A stretch of DNA of 64,000 nucleotides from Diphasiastrum complanatum (Eukaryota > Streptophyta > Lycopodiopsida > Lycopodiales > Lycopodiaceae). This document shows positions 36,287-48,400 of the stretch, piece after piece. The translations under genes were made by a program, and so were the position numbers. Each line of letters opens with the position of its first letter. The first letter of the stretch is position 1. Where the stretch lies: assembly GCA_029204225.1 (NCBI GenBank), contig CM055100.1, forward strand, positions 55,177,597-55,241,596, written 5' to 3'. Under the pieces are notes generated by a model. It was not told where the DNA came from. It searched no databases and worked only from the letters and a program-made list of their open reading frames with translations.

Positions 36287-37534
36287 GATGGGGGTCGATT
36301 TGGAGGTCGTCCGGTTCGCATGGCAATGCGCATGGCAACTGACGCGTGGTAGAGCCACGCGTGGAAGAGCCACGCTGGCAAATTTTCCGACAAATTTGAA
36401 CATTTTGATCTAGATGCTCAGGGTCTGTTCCCGCTGTCGGTGTGGGCAGGTCATAGTACTGCTTGTTGAGAATATCGTAACCAACTGGATCTTTGTCAAC
36501 CATCTTTTCTCCTTCGTCAAACTTGACGTCTCTGACAGTCTTCGTTTCGTTACTCTCCGACATGTAGATCCTGTAGTATGATGAATGTACATCATATCCT
36601 ACTAGGAATCCTTGCTCCACCTTCTCATCCAGCTTCTTTCTCTTCTTGTCTAGAATGTTTGCATATATGCTACACATCCGAAGATATGTACGTGAGCCAG
36701 ATTTGGCTTGTTGCCCCACCACACCTCATGTGGGGTAGGATGAGGAACGTCTGATTTGCCTGTCCTATTCTGCAGGTAGGCGGCCGTAGCTACTACTTCA
36801 GCCCATAAAGATCTTGATGCCTTTGAGTAGTCCATCATGCATCTTGCTGCTTCCATGAGAGTCTCGTTCTTCCTCTCAGCAACACCATTGGTATGATGCA
36901 GTCTTCTTGTGAAGGATGTCGCGACTGCTACAGAAATCAGTAAAACGGTTGGAGATATATTCTCCACCTTTGTTTGTTTGTAGCTACTTGACTTTCCTTT
37001 CTGTCCATCAAGAGCTTCTGATTTGTTGTGGATGAAATGGACGACAACACACTTATTGAGATCATCAATGAGGGTGATATAGTATCTCGATCCTCCCGTA
37101 GAGACCACATCAAAGGGTCCCCAGATCTCTGAATGTATCAGCTCCAAAAATTCTGTCATCTTGAAGGAGTCCTTTGTAAAGGGTGTACGTGACATCTTCC
37201 CTTTGTTGCATGCATAACAGGATGTCAAATTGGTTGCATCTTTGATGCTAACACCGGTGAATGCACCGTGTTCGCAAGCTTTATACAAGGCCAACGTGTT
37301 CATATGACATAGTCTCCTATGCCATAAAACGTCCATAGGCTCATGGATTTGATGAGCTTGCTCTGTAGGTAGGCCTACCTTCAGATGATACAGGTTTCCT
37401 TTTCGTCTACCTTGCGTGATGAGGGTACTAGTGCTGGCATCAACCATGTTGCATGCTTCATCCATGAATGTCACACGCATGCATGTATCTGCTATCCTTG
37501 CAATAGATAGTAGATCCTTTTGTAATGTAGGCAC
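36255..37534 (-). pseudogene. Ty1/copia integrase region
   Basis: The 294-codon frame from 37534 contains the pre-integrase region with its zinc-binding H-R-R-L-C-H-M and C-Y-A-C-N-K-G-K pattern. It is followed by integrase core motifs (H-S-E-I-W-G-P, I-T-L-I-D-D, N-G-V-A-E-R-K-N) and L-W-A-E-V-V-A-T-A. A frame change leads to a further frame (36722-36255) with V-G-Y-D-V-H-S-S-Y-Y-R-I-Y, the part just after integrase. Gag and protease are absent: the LTR and primer-binding site at 37608-37959 lie only ~75 bases upstream of the pre-integrase start. Reverse transcriptase is absent as well. Confidence 0.85.
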
Positions 37535-37607
37535 TGTTGTCGAAAATTGATGGTTTATCAGAGATGATTGACCGATATCGGATTAGAGGAACTCTGATCA
37601 AAACAGA

Positions 37608-37959
37608 GGCTCTGATACCATGTCGAAAATCGAGAGATTAGTCAACGGAAGCTCGAGCGGGTGCGTGGTAGGATCGGAAGCACCACAGTTAGCAGCAGAA
37701 CGTTCAAAATGAAGGAATCAAGACTACGCAATTGAACAACAACTGAGTGGAGACAAAATGTACTCTAATTAATATCCACAAGGAGTACAATCGCATGAAG
37801 TGAAAACTTCAGCTAGCTACAGAATGAGAACTCTGATAACACATGCAACAGAACTATCTGAATGAATTGATAGATACAATTATCAAATGTTTTCAAATTC
37901 AGAAGAGTTGCTTTCTGATGAAGATTCTAGGTTTAATATACTACAAAATATCTACAACA
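37608..37959 (-). mobile_element. Copia 5' LTR with primer-binding site
   Basis: The minus strand shows an LTR beginning TGTTGTAGATATTTTG (at 37959) and ending GATTTTCGACA (about 37621), directly followed by TGGTATCAGAGCC, the initiator-tRNA-Met primer-binding site (about 37608-37620). This fixes the orientation and makes the LTR about 339 bases long. It feeds into the integrase fragment to the left. Its partner LTR was not found. Confidence 0.7.
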
Positions 37960-37991
37960 ATTGTTTCTACAGTTATTACAACTGCCTCCTT

Positions 37992-39640
37992 TCAGTACAA
38001 GTTTGGATAGAAACCATTCTCGTTTAGTAATGCAGATTTGGTGTCCATTGCTGCTGCACACTGCTCAACATCAGTATTTGTCTTTGCCTTAGAATTTGTA
38101 TTTGATTCATGTATGAAGTAGTAGGCTGGATCATCCCTAAATAAGAATGGAGACTGTCTGGATCGATTCGACCTTTTGAGTTGAAATTCGATCCTCTGAT
38201 GTGATTTGACCCTTTGAGATTCTGACTCATTTTCTGAGTCAGTATCGATTTTTGACTGTTCGACCCTTGAATTTGAATTCTGCTGTTCGATACTTGGGTC
38301 GGAATTTGCTGCAACTTTTTCTTTGATCTTGAAAAATTGGTCTTCCATAAAGATGACATCTCTACTCGTGAATGCTTTCTGAGTGTCCAAGTTGTAGAGC
38401 TTGTATGCCTTCTGATATGGAGAGTAGCCAATAAAGATTGATCTGCTACTGTTCGACCCTTGAATCGGATTTTGATTGGTCAACCCTGGGGTCGGATTTT
38501 TTTGTTGATATGCAGAGATCTGATTGAAAGCCTTCCATCCAAACACTCTAATATTTTTTAGTGATGGTTTTGATCTTGTCCACACCTGATAAGGTGTTTT
38601 GCCATTCAGGGTCGTTATAATGGATCGGTTTTGTAAGTAGGTTGCTGTAGTAACAACTTCTACCCAGAACTTCTTTGGAAGAGAGGCATGGGCCAACATG
38701 CTCTTGGCACTTGCGATGAGTGACTGATTCTTCCTATGAACTATACCATTGGACTGTGGTGAGTAGCTGGTTGTGAGTTGTAGATGTATTCCATTGGCCT
38801 TGCAATACACTCCCCCTCCATCAGAGCGTAGAGCTTTGATTCTTCTTTGGATTGAATTTTCTGCTAATGCTTTGAACTGCTTGAAGAGTTTGAAGGTATC
38901 AGATTTTTACTTCAAGAAATAAGTTACAATCCTCCGAGAGAAGTCATCAATAAAAGTCAATAAGTAGACAACTCCCCCTGTAAAAATAGTATGCATAGAG
39001 CCACAAATGTCCAAGTGTACAAGATCTAGCAAATTTATAGAAGTGTGAACTGATTCAGAAATAGATGGACTTCTAGCATGCTTGCTGGTAATACAACTTT
39101 TGCATGGAGTATCGGATTTGCTAGTTGAAGACAGATCTTGTACTAAATTTTGTTTGGACATTTGTTGATTACTATTACAATTGTGATGGCCTAATCTGAA
39201 ACGCAATGGCATATCAGCTGATTCAAAAGTGGAAGTATAGAGAGCTCGTCTATGCCATGAATCTATAGGCATGATTTTTTCCATAGTCAAGCCAACATCC
39301 TTCCGTACTAGGGTGTTCAACCTGTATAAGCCACCCTTAACTTCTCTCTGTCCATTAGCAATGGCTTTATAATTATGATCCATGTCTTTTATTAGGTATT
39401 TGTCCTTGAAGAATACCACTTTCGATGGTGATCAGTCATGACACCTACGGACAATAGATTCTTTTTCAAATTAGGCACATAAAGCACATTTTGGATCAAC
39501 CGCATCTTGCTATGTGCTAGCTTTAATGGGATCACTCCAATGCCTTTGATTTGACATTCTCCACCCTCAATCATCCTAATTGATGGAACTATTCACGATT
39601 GTCTGTCATGTGTCTCGTAGCCCATGAATCTATATACCAA
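37992..39640 (-). pseudogene. Ty1/copia protease and integrase
   Basis: Around 39640-39392 lies a protease remnant with W-Y-I-D-S-W-A-T-R-H-M, where the active-site D-S/T-G reads D-S-W. The pre-integrase and integrase start (39419-38907) has W-H-R-R-A, C-K-S-C and H-L-D-I-C-G. The core and C-terminal part (38810-37992) includes S-P-Q-S-N-G-I-V-H-R-K-N and L-P-K-K-F-W-V-E-V-V. The last ~90 residues are a Ser/Asn/Gln-rich linker ending before reverse transcriptase, which is missing. A stop near 38880 and frame changes make this a pseudogene. Confidence 0.85.
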
Positions 39641-39828
39641 CAAGACTCGTCATTGCATAATACAGAGATGAAAGTATTAGATGTCTCACTATCTCCTTCC
39701 TCAAGAAGATTCCCTGAGTCCTTTAGCTTGCCCTGCTTGATATCGACCAACCGTTTCCTACACTCCTTGGCCCAATGTCCAGGTTTATTGTCGGATGATT
39801 CGGCTTGATCACTAGAAGAGTTTTTGTT

Positions 39829-40391
39829 TCACTTGTTCTTTTTCTTCTGCTTGCCCTTGCCTTTCACCATCAAGGCTTTGTCCTCATTGCCCTTGAGTTG
39901 GCCCTTATAGAGCTCCTGTCGTTGTTCTTCTTGCAACATGATCTCGTGCAGTTCTTCAAATGCAAGCAATCTCTCCCTTGTTGCAATGCCACTGACAAAG
40001 GTTTGAAATTCCTCTCTCAAACCATTTAAGCAAGTTTGAACAAGTTCTGCATCCCTTACCACTTCTCCAATAGAATGAAGCTCATCCCACAGTGTCTTTA
40101 TGTGCGTAAAGTAGCTTGTCATATTCTCATTGGGCTTCATCTTGATGTTCGTCATTTTGCTCCTTAAGAACAAAATGTGAGAAGGATTTGTGGTGTCATA
40201 TTGTCTTCTAAGTGGGTCCCATGCTTGTCTTGGAGTGGTGGCACCACTTATGTGCGCTCTCACATGGTCCTTGACAAATAGATTGATAATGGTGAGAGAA
40301 TATTCTTAAGCTTGAACTTTCAGAAGCTATAATTAGATACGCCATCAAGCTTGCTTGGCTCTCCAAGCACAACTTCTTCCATGTTAGACAT
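39829..40391 (-). pseudogene. Ty1/copia gag
   Basis: Starting at 40391 the frame reads M-S-N-M-E-E-V-V-L-G-E-P-S-K-L-D-G, then S-F-stop-K-F-K, where copia gag normally has Trp at the stop. A frame change at the 40263 region leads to A-W-D-P-L-R-R-Q-Y and M-K-P-N-E-N-M-T-S-Y-F, the UBN2-type gag core. A Lys-rich end and a remnant knuckle (G-H-W-A-K-E-C) follow. It is the gag of the same element as the protease/integrase at 37992-39640. Confidence 0.85.
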
Positions 40392-41217
40392 GTCTTTGAA
40401 AAACTGCTTGTTTGAGGCCCAAAATTCGTTTTTTAATGCAAAACGAACGCAATGCCACAATATGGTGCTTGTCTAGATGAAGTCTAGCCGCCTGCCACAA
40501 GATCCACCAGCATCAAATTTGGCTTTAATTGGCTTTCTAATCTCCAAAAATCGATAAAATCATTGATTTTGGCAGTTACCAATCCCGAGCTACAACATAG
40601 TGGAGATTCTGTGTGAAATGAGGCTTCTCCCCAAGAAATGATGCTTCTCTGTCCGCTCCACTATCGGGAGGTTCACCAGTCAGCTGCTGCCAAAAATTTG
40701 GTCAAAATTGGAGCTATTTTGACCTTCAAAAGCCACCTTCACTGAGCCTTTTTGGGAGAGAGAGAGTAAAATGAATTGAAACTTCAGTTTGAAGAGTTTT
40801 TAAACCTTCAAGACCAATGGGCCCTTTCACCATTTCCCAAAAAAGCTTTTTATTAGATCTTATGGTCCACAAGGCTCTCGATCTTTACCGTTGATCTAAA
40901 TCAATTCTGATCCCATGTCTGCGCGCTAACGGACCCTCTTGTAAACGCGGACCCCTTCAAGACGCTAGACTCCCCTACCGGATCGTTGTGTGCGACGTCT
41001 GTCTCCTCCTCCACGCTGTAGCATAAACTTTCCGAGGAAACCCAGTATGCCCTCACAGAATCTGAAAAGCTTGTGATTTCTTCTTCATGCACAACACAAA
41101 TCCCTAGAATTGCTTTGCCAGCTCTTCTCCAATCTTCTAAGACAAAAGGCTATAATCAGCTTTCACAGCTCTGCTCCGTCGTCACACACTCAGCCTCTGA
41201 CCTACACCTCACATCCT

Positions 41218-41505
41218 GCTCTGACACCACTGAGAGGGTCTTTTCTGTGTGCAGTTATGCTATCAGACAACGTGAGCACAGAAGCCAAGATCAACTTGAG
41301 AGAGAAACAAGCAAATCACCCTTTAATGGCTCACTAAAAGCAATCCACAACTAATTCAACCACAACTAATTCATGGAGATAAGATCATAACTATCTTAGG
41401 GACATAAATCCTTGGGGTCTATGAAATATCAACACAAAAGATTCATCATTCTATGTATCAACCACAAGCTATTCTCGCAAAAGATTCATCATTCTATGTC
41501 TAACA
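41218..41505 (-). mobile_element. Copia 5' LTR (275 bp) with primer-binding site
   Basis: On the minus strand the LTR runs from TGTTAGACATAG (41505) to ACCCTCTCA (41231), followed after one base by TGGTGTCAGAGC (41229-41218), one mismatch from the initiator-tRNA-Met site. Gag begins about 830 bases further on. Its 3' LTR is missing; the left side of the element meets another copia LTR at 37959. Confidence 0.65.
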
Positions 41506-41990
41506 ATACATGCACATGGTTTCCTCCAAGATTTCAGTTGGCCATCTGGTTGGGAATGTGATGTCTTTTTTCTTCTCGCATCGAGAATTACTTCTGCTAA
41601 GGGCTTGGCCCTTTGCAAAGATCCATCATTTACTAGTTGGAGTGGCTCCAAGCAAGCAACCTCCTCAACATCTCTAGAACTAAGTACACCACTTTGACAT
41701 ATGCCCAATACATGTCAAAGTTGTGATACAATGTTGTCTAGAAGCGAAGTGCCTCGAGTGCTTGAAACCGTTCCACTAATCTCTTTTATGATTTTCTTGG
41801 CTTCAAGTACTTTTGAGCTCAAATGATTTTGTAGTATTTTCCTCTCATCACTTGTTCCGGTTTTTACAGAAAAAGATAAAGGATTTTCGTTGAGGTCTAA
41901 ATTGTCAAGGTGAACATCTCTAGATTGTGAATCAAGCAGTGGCTAAGGTTCTTACTAGATTGATATCAACGCTACGAGCATCTTGATTAC
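41506..41990. other. No gene recognised
   Basis: Non-coding flank between the copia LTR and the MULE fragment; nothing else supported. Confidence 0.4.
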
Positions 41991-41999
41991 AATATTTTT

Positions 42000-42660
42000 G
42001 TTCATGGAACGATGATGATAGTTTGCCTTGATTTGACATATCATAGCCAACCATATAAGCCCCAAAGATTATACCTCAAGTCGTCTAACATTTTGTCTAG
42101 TCTGCAACTCTAACTAATAAGTGATTCTCAAATGAAGATAGAAAATTGGTAGCCATCATGTTGAGTTTTCCAGCGAGTGTCAACGTGTTGCACAATATGG
42201 CTCTTGTCAACATTTGAAGCACTTTGACTTGGTGCTTGCAAATGTTATTCTTTTGGGCCCATTCATAAGTGCAACCAGCCCATTTAGTAGCTGAGTTAGA
42301 TACCAAAATGCAGCTTGTTGGGATAAGACATGCTTATGATAGTTGAAGGTACATTAGGATCAAACGAAAAGAGACATGTGAATTGAGAATTTGACGAGCT
42401 CCAAGTAAAGCGTGTTCAACTAGTCTCTCCCTTGTGTTGTTTGTGAGAAAACCATAACTTCTACAAAAATCTAAGTAGGCATAATGATTTTCCACATCAG
42501 TCAATAAGACATGTAATAACCAATCAACTCTTCTATTTCTCATTGTTTTTTTTTTCTAAGTAGGCTGCAACCTTTCTTTTTAGCATGGAAGGCTTCAATT
42601 GCACCATTAGTGTCTTGGTTTGCTAAAGGCATGATCCTCATTGTCTTTATCCACATATTT
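42000..42660 (-). pseudogene. MULE-type transposase fragment with SWIM zinc finger
   Basis: The minus strand gives A-N-Q-D-T-N-G-A-I-E-A-F-H (about 42620), a frame change in an A-run, then W-L-L-H-V-L-L-T-D-V-E (42543-42334). The SWIM-like motif C-T-Y-E-W followed by I-C-K-H-Q-V-K-V-L lies at 42306-42097. This is the C-terminal end of a Mutator-like transposase or a relative. The DDE core is not present and at least two breaks occur. Confidence 0.6.
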
Positions 42661-44170
42661 GAAATAATTCAAGAAATGTTAGATGTTTGTGAGTTTATTT
42701 GCTTCTCTTTGACATGTAATTTGCTTCAAATCATATATGCTGAGTGATCCAAGGCTGGAACAAGACAGTGTTGCAGCAAACAGACACTTCTTTCTGGCCA
42801 TCATCAGGCTCTGATTCCAGTTATTATACCACCAAAATCGATGCAACAATTCTCTAGAAAAGAGACTTCAGAAACGGGAATGTTTTTTGCAATAGCTTGG
42901 CTCCTCTTAGCTCTTACTCTTCATCCATGAACAAGCCTCTGGCAATCACAGGGAAACAAGGCCAGCCCTGTAATCCAAAAATCTCAAGCAAGGAAATTGA
43001 AGCACAAGCAAGAATTGAATCAGGAAGATTAAAGAGAGGATAACTTACTGCTACAACACTGCAGTACACAGCATATCACTCTTCTCCAATAAGTGAATCC
43101 GCCAACAAACATTTTGAAGAAAACTAAAGTTGCACCCCTGACACATGATTGCCAATCGGTGTTTCTTTGCTTAAATAGAGAATAGCAAAGCTGGCTTCTG
43201 AATCAGCCAAAGCCCATGCATATGGTAGGGAAGATCCCCATTGTAGGAGCCTGATTGATCCCATTGATAATAGGCACAACCATCTTAAACTGTGTGCTTC
43301 CTCTGGCTGCCAGCAGACCTCGAGCCCCCATTCCTTTCTAAGGGCCTGGCCTTTTATCCAGAAACCATCCATAAGGGACTCTCTCTCTGAGAGCATAAAT
43401 CCATGCAACTCTCTCCCTGGCAGCACGGTGAAACCAGCCCAAGATGGTGCTTGCCAAATGAGTTCAGGACACTAACAACCCGTGAATGGAAATAAGTGAC
43501 CCATTTGCTATTCCTGTGATTGTTGCATGCTAGGTCCTCTTTCCAAGTAAAATCTGTAAGGCAGGGACAGTGGCAGCTCTAATCTTCAATACCAATCACC
43601 CAAGTGTAAAAGAGGGGCTTTAAATGAATGACCACTTGAATGAAACTAAGTTGTTTTCTCTTAACAATCGGAGATCCTTTGTCAAAGCTTAAGGGTTGGA
43701 CTCGACCCTTAGATAAGGACTTTATCTTTTGGTCAAGGATTTTTTGATTTCAAAACCTTTTTTCTTCTAAACTGCCGTAACTTTCACCTACAATCTCAAA
43801 CCCCCTCACTGTAATAAGCAAGGCCAACAAGATGAGCTTTATATACTGGAAACCTGCTTTGGATCACTACAACATTCAGATTTCCATTTACCACCTCTAC
43901 AAGCTGAAAACGTGATCCATATTATCACAATACCGGATTCACCATCACAATACTAGATTCACTATCACAATATCAGATGCTACCAAATACGTCTTTTAAG
44001 TTCTAACTGTCTTTTCATTTTACATGAAAATTCAAAGCAGTATTATATCATTCTAATTTGTCTTATGCCATGTAAATAACTTATATCTGAAAATTATATG
44101 TCTTATGCCATATAAATAACTTATATCTGAAAATTATTATGAACGAACTTCTATATCTACAAAAATGGTC
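42661..44170. other. No gene recognised
   Basis: The 100-codon minus-strand frame at 43426-43124 has no family resemblance. The rest is intergenic, with a duplicated GTCTTATGCCAT…TATCTGAAAATTAT segment at 44059-44138 (period about 40). Confidence 0.4.
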
Positions 44171-44182
44171 CAAACTTGTACT

Positions 44183-44691
44183 CATAGAATTAATGAACCG
44201 TTATCCTTCACCACGGTTCTGAGAACCGTACAGTGAACGGTACGGCTCTTAAATTTTTTTGCCCAGAACCGTGGTGAACCGTACTGATATTGATTAATTA
44301 ATTAATTAATTAATTTTTTTTTTAGTTTCCCCCCCCAAAAAAATATGCAAAAAAAGGGCCAAACAAATCTGTGAAATCTGTCAATCATCTGTATCATCTG
44401 TGAAATCATCTGTATCATCTGTCAAATCATCTGTACATCATGTAAAATCAGTGATGATTTCACATCTGTCAAATCATCTGTATCATATGTCAAATCATCT
44501 GTACATCATGTAAAATTTGTCAAATGTGTTACCTGTGAAATCTATGAAATCATCTGTGAAATCTGTGAATTTGGAAATTAATTAGTTAATTAATTAATTA
44601 AATAGAGGAACCATACCATGGTTCATGAACTGTGGTACAGTTCACCCCACGGTTCACAGGACCCACGATTCTGAGAACTGTGAGTTCTATG
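44183..44691. mobile_element. Complete non-autonomous hAT-like element (MITE) with 8-bp target duplication
   Basis: The 509-base element starts CATAGAATT and ends AGTTCTATG, a 9-base terminal inverted repeat with one mismatch. It is flanked by perfect CTTGTACT copies at 44175-44182 and 44692-44699. An 8-base duplication and a CA-start terminus with G at position 5 fit the hAT superfamily. Inner inverted arms pair GAACCGTGG…TTAATTAATTAA on the left with the complementary right arm. The centre is an ATCTGT(C/G)AAATC minisatellite (44370-44570). There is no coding capacity. Confidence 0.85.
44370..44570. repeat. ATCTGTCAAATC minisatellite at the core of the hAT-like element
   Basis: Units of 11-13 bases (ATCTGTATC, ATCTGTGAA, ATCTGTCAAATC) are repeated about 15 times between the inverted arms. 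Confidence 0.85.
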
Positions 44692-44699
44692 CTTGTACT

Positions 44700-45400
44700 G
44701 TTCAGCCTATTTCTCTGAACCAACTTCTGTTGTGAAAGATTCTAACAGTTGGATATGGTAAAAGCCATCATGAAGAAACTTAATAGCTTGCCAATATTGA
44801 TTGAAAAACTTGATAAATCAAATAGCTACTGCTGCTGAAGTCTCCCTCCAGGCCATCCAAAAGCAACATGAGAAACTTAGCTGAAAGTATTATCTACACA
44901 TCAGAGAATTGAAAGGGCTGCCAATAATACGGATCTCCAATTGTTTTTTTGGTTTTAAATTATCCTATTACAATCCATAAGACTTATGGACTTGAAGGCT
45001 CTGGAAGATTAATAATTTTTGGAATGGCCTTAATGGTTGCTTTGTGGGGCTGTCTTAAGAAGAGTAAATGAAGACCTCATGCTGACCTTTCTCTTTAGGT
45101 TAGGTTAATATTCTCTTACCTCAATCAAATGGTTAAGGTACACAATTTAAACCGTTAGTAGATTTGATAGGTATGATTTTGACCTTTCCTAGATAGTAAT
45201 TTTATGAGCATTCATCAAAATTGTAGCTTGCATGTTTAGTAAGATCTAAGTTTTGGGCTTAATCTCGTAAAAAGTTTAAATATTTCAATTTACTTCCAGC
45301 TCGTGTAGCCAGGGAATTGTGAGCTATCTATTAAAACATATATTTGCAAGCATCTACTAATCCACATCTGTATTTATTAACCAATAAATTGAATCTGCAA
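44700..45400. other. No gene recognised; 3' flank of the PPR gene
   Basis: Sequence beyond the PPR stop on its minus strand. A poly(A) signal could lie here but none stands out. Confidence 0.4.
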
Positions 45401-45406
45401 ATGAGA

Positions 45407-45478
45407 CTAGTCATTTGCAACGAATTCATGTCGTTGACCATCAACCTCGATCCAGCAGCACCCTGCCTCCTTTTTCAT
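45407..45478 (-). pseudogene. Out-of-frame E+ motif remnant of the PPR gene
   Basis: In the next frame, starting at the very codon that overlaps the PPR stop, 23 residues read M-K-K-E-A-G-C-C-W-I-E-V, then D-G-Q-R-H-E-F-V-A-N-D, followed by TAG. This matches the E+ consensus that normally follows the E motif. One missing G in the GG pair at 45480-45481 accounts for the shift. Beyond the TAG, S-H-L-Q-I resembles the first residues of a DYW domain, then similarity ends. Confidence 0.8.
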
Positions 45479-48400
45479 TCCTTCTCCTTCATCATTTCTC
45501 TCCATTCCATTACTTTATCCCATTTTCCAGACATAGCATATATGTTGGACATCAACACACATGCTGCTGAATTTCGTGGTTCCAGCTTAAGAATATTTCT
45601 AGCAGTAGACTCTGCTAACTCCAAGTTTGTGTGGATTCTGCATGCACCAAGTAATGACATCCAGTTTGAAATGTGGGGCGGAATTGGCATTTCAGCAATA
45701 AAATGCTCAGCCTCTTTGAGGAGGCCTGCTCGGCCAAGAAGATCAGTTAGACAACCATAATGCTCTGAACTGGGTTCAAGTCCATAATCTCGAATCATGG
45801 AATCAAATAAGCCACGACCTCGCTCCACTAATCCCAAATGGCTGCAGAGTGACAGAAGACTGACAAATGTGATTTTGTCTGGCTTTAATTGCTGTTCCTG
45901 CATTTTCCTGAATAATCGTAGTGCTTCTGCACTATGAGCATGTATACAGAAACCCGCAATTATTGCATTCCAGGATATGATATTTTTCTCTGGCATTTGG
46001 TTAAAAACCCAAAATGCTTGCTCTATATCTCCGCATTTTGCATACATGTCTATAAGAGCATTCCCCACAAAGATATCAGACTCATACCCTGCTTCAACAA
46101 TATCTACATGTACCTGTTGCCCTTGTTCTAAGGCAGTAAGAGAGGCACATGCATTGAGAATGCAAACGAAAGTCACCCCATCTGGTTTAAAGCCTTCCTG
46201 CTTCATTTTCTTGAAAACTGCTAGAGCTTCCATGCTCCTCCCATGTTTTGAATACATACTAATAACTGCATTCCAGGTAATTGTATTCCTTGTTGGAATG
46301 AAGTCAAAGGTTTGAATTGCATGTGCAAAGCTCCCACATTTCCCATACATGTTAATAAGAGATGTCCCAATAAAAACATTTGATTCAAATCCAGCTTCAA
46401 TAATGTCAGAGTGGATCTGCATTCCCATTTCTAGAGCACCAAGCTTGGTGCATGCATCCAACATACACACAAAGGTCATCTCATCTGGCTTCAGTCCATC
46501 TTCCTGCATTTCCTTGCAAAGTCTTAAAGCTTCGGCAGGATCCCCATGCTTGACATATGCTGTGGCCATTGACGTCCAGGAAACAACATTTGGAGTATGC
46601 ATACCATCAAAAACTCGCCTTGCCTGCAATATACTCCCACAATTTGAGTACATGTTAATAAGAGCATTCCCCATGAAGACATCTGAATGGAGCCCACGTT
46701 CAATAATTTCTGCATGAATCTGCTTTCCTGCTTCAAGTGCCTCATGAGAATTGCAGGCATTGAGTATGCAGGAAAAAGTGACTTCATCTGGAACAATATT
46801 TTCAAGTTTCATTTTCCAGAAGAGTTCGAGTACTTCATTGTGCTTCCCAAGTTTCGTATATCCAGCCAAGAGAGCATTCCAAGAAATCACATTGCGGACA
46901 GTCATTTGATGGAGAACCTTGTTAGCCTGTGCCAAGCTTCCACATTTTGCATACATGTCTACCAGAGCTGTTCCCACAAAGATATCCGTATGATACCCCC
47001 CTTTAATGATGTCAGAATGCACTTGTCTACCTTGCTCTAAAGCAGCCAGGCGACTACATGCACAAAGAACTTCAACAAAGGTCACTCCGTCAGGCCTTAC
47101 ACCTCCATATTTCATACATTGGAACAGTTTAAGAGCTTCATTACCATCTCCATGCTTTGCATATCCTGCGATCATCGCATTCCATGCCACAACATTTCTC
47201 ATTGGCATCCTGTCAAAGACTTGTCGTGCATCAAGTAAACTTCCACATTTTGAGTACATGTCAATGAGAGCTGTCCCAACAAATATATTAGATTCCAAAC
47301 CAGCAGCCAGAATTTCGGCATGTACCTGCTTTCCTCGATCCAGTGTTTGGAAACGAGCACATGCACCGACGAGGCTTACATATGTAACTGCATCAGCTTT
47401 TAAACCCTTACACTTGAGCTGCTCGCTAAGATTCAAAGCCTCTTCAATCCTACTCCCATGCTTAACATGACCTGCAATCATAGCATTCCAGGAGACCAAA
47501 TTCCGTTCAGGCATTTTATCAAAGACATTCTGAGCAAGCACAAGACATCCACATTTTGAATACATGTCAACTAGGGCAGTTGCCACAAAGATATCTGATT
47601 CTAGCCCTGCTTCTATCACCTCATCATGAATTTGTTTCCCCTGTTCCAGACAGCCCACACTTGCACATGCATTGAGCACCCAGATGAAAGTCACCTTGTC
47701 AGGTTGGAACCTTTGGCGCTTCATCCGTAGAAAGAGTGCCATAGCTTCTTCCCCATCACCCTGCTTTGCATACCCTGCAATCATTGCAGTCCAGGAGACT
47801 ATATTCATGTTTGGGGTTTTGTCAAAAACCATGCGAGCATCCTGCAAACTTCCACATTTTGCATACATGCTAATAAGAGCACTTGCAATATAAGCATTTC
47901 CTTCCAACCTGCAAGAAATGACCTGATTGTGGATTTGCTTTCCATCTCTTAAAACTTTCTTCTTCCCACATTCTCGCAAAAGGTGAACATAAACCAAAGC
48001 ATACTTCAACATGGCTTTTTGACTCATCCCCATTAAAACCTGTAACCCTTCCCTCAGATTGCCCTGTTTATATAGCATACCCACCCGAATTAATGCTTGG
48101 TTTGGGGAGATCAAATAATTAAAATTGCAGCTCAGCTTTTGCTTATCTTGTCGAGCTACCCGATCTTGAGACACATTTGCAGAGACTTTTGATATGGAGC
48201 AGCTTTGTATTTTCCAAGTTTCATCAGTTAGGTTGGAATTGGAATCCGGCTTATGGAAATTTCCACTATGAACAACTGTGATAGAGTCCAATCCAGAAGA
48301 AGCTTTTGATTTAATAGCTTCTGGTAGAAATGATCTGCTCTGATGTTTAATATCATTCATAATATATTTGACTTTACTTCGTCTCTGGCTCACCAATATT

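Noticed and set aside
43124-43426. 100-codon minus-strand frame as a small gene
   Set aside because: No family resemblance, no homologous copy in the window and no convincing promoter; it is close to the chance length for this composition.
46349-47893. Several plus-strand open frames of 70-154 codons opposite the PPR gene
   Set aside because: They are antisense shadows: the codon bias of the repeated PPR motifs keeps the complementary strand open.
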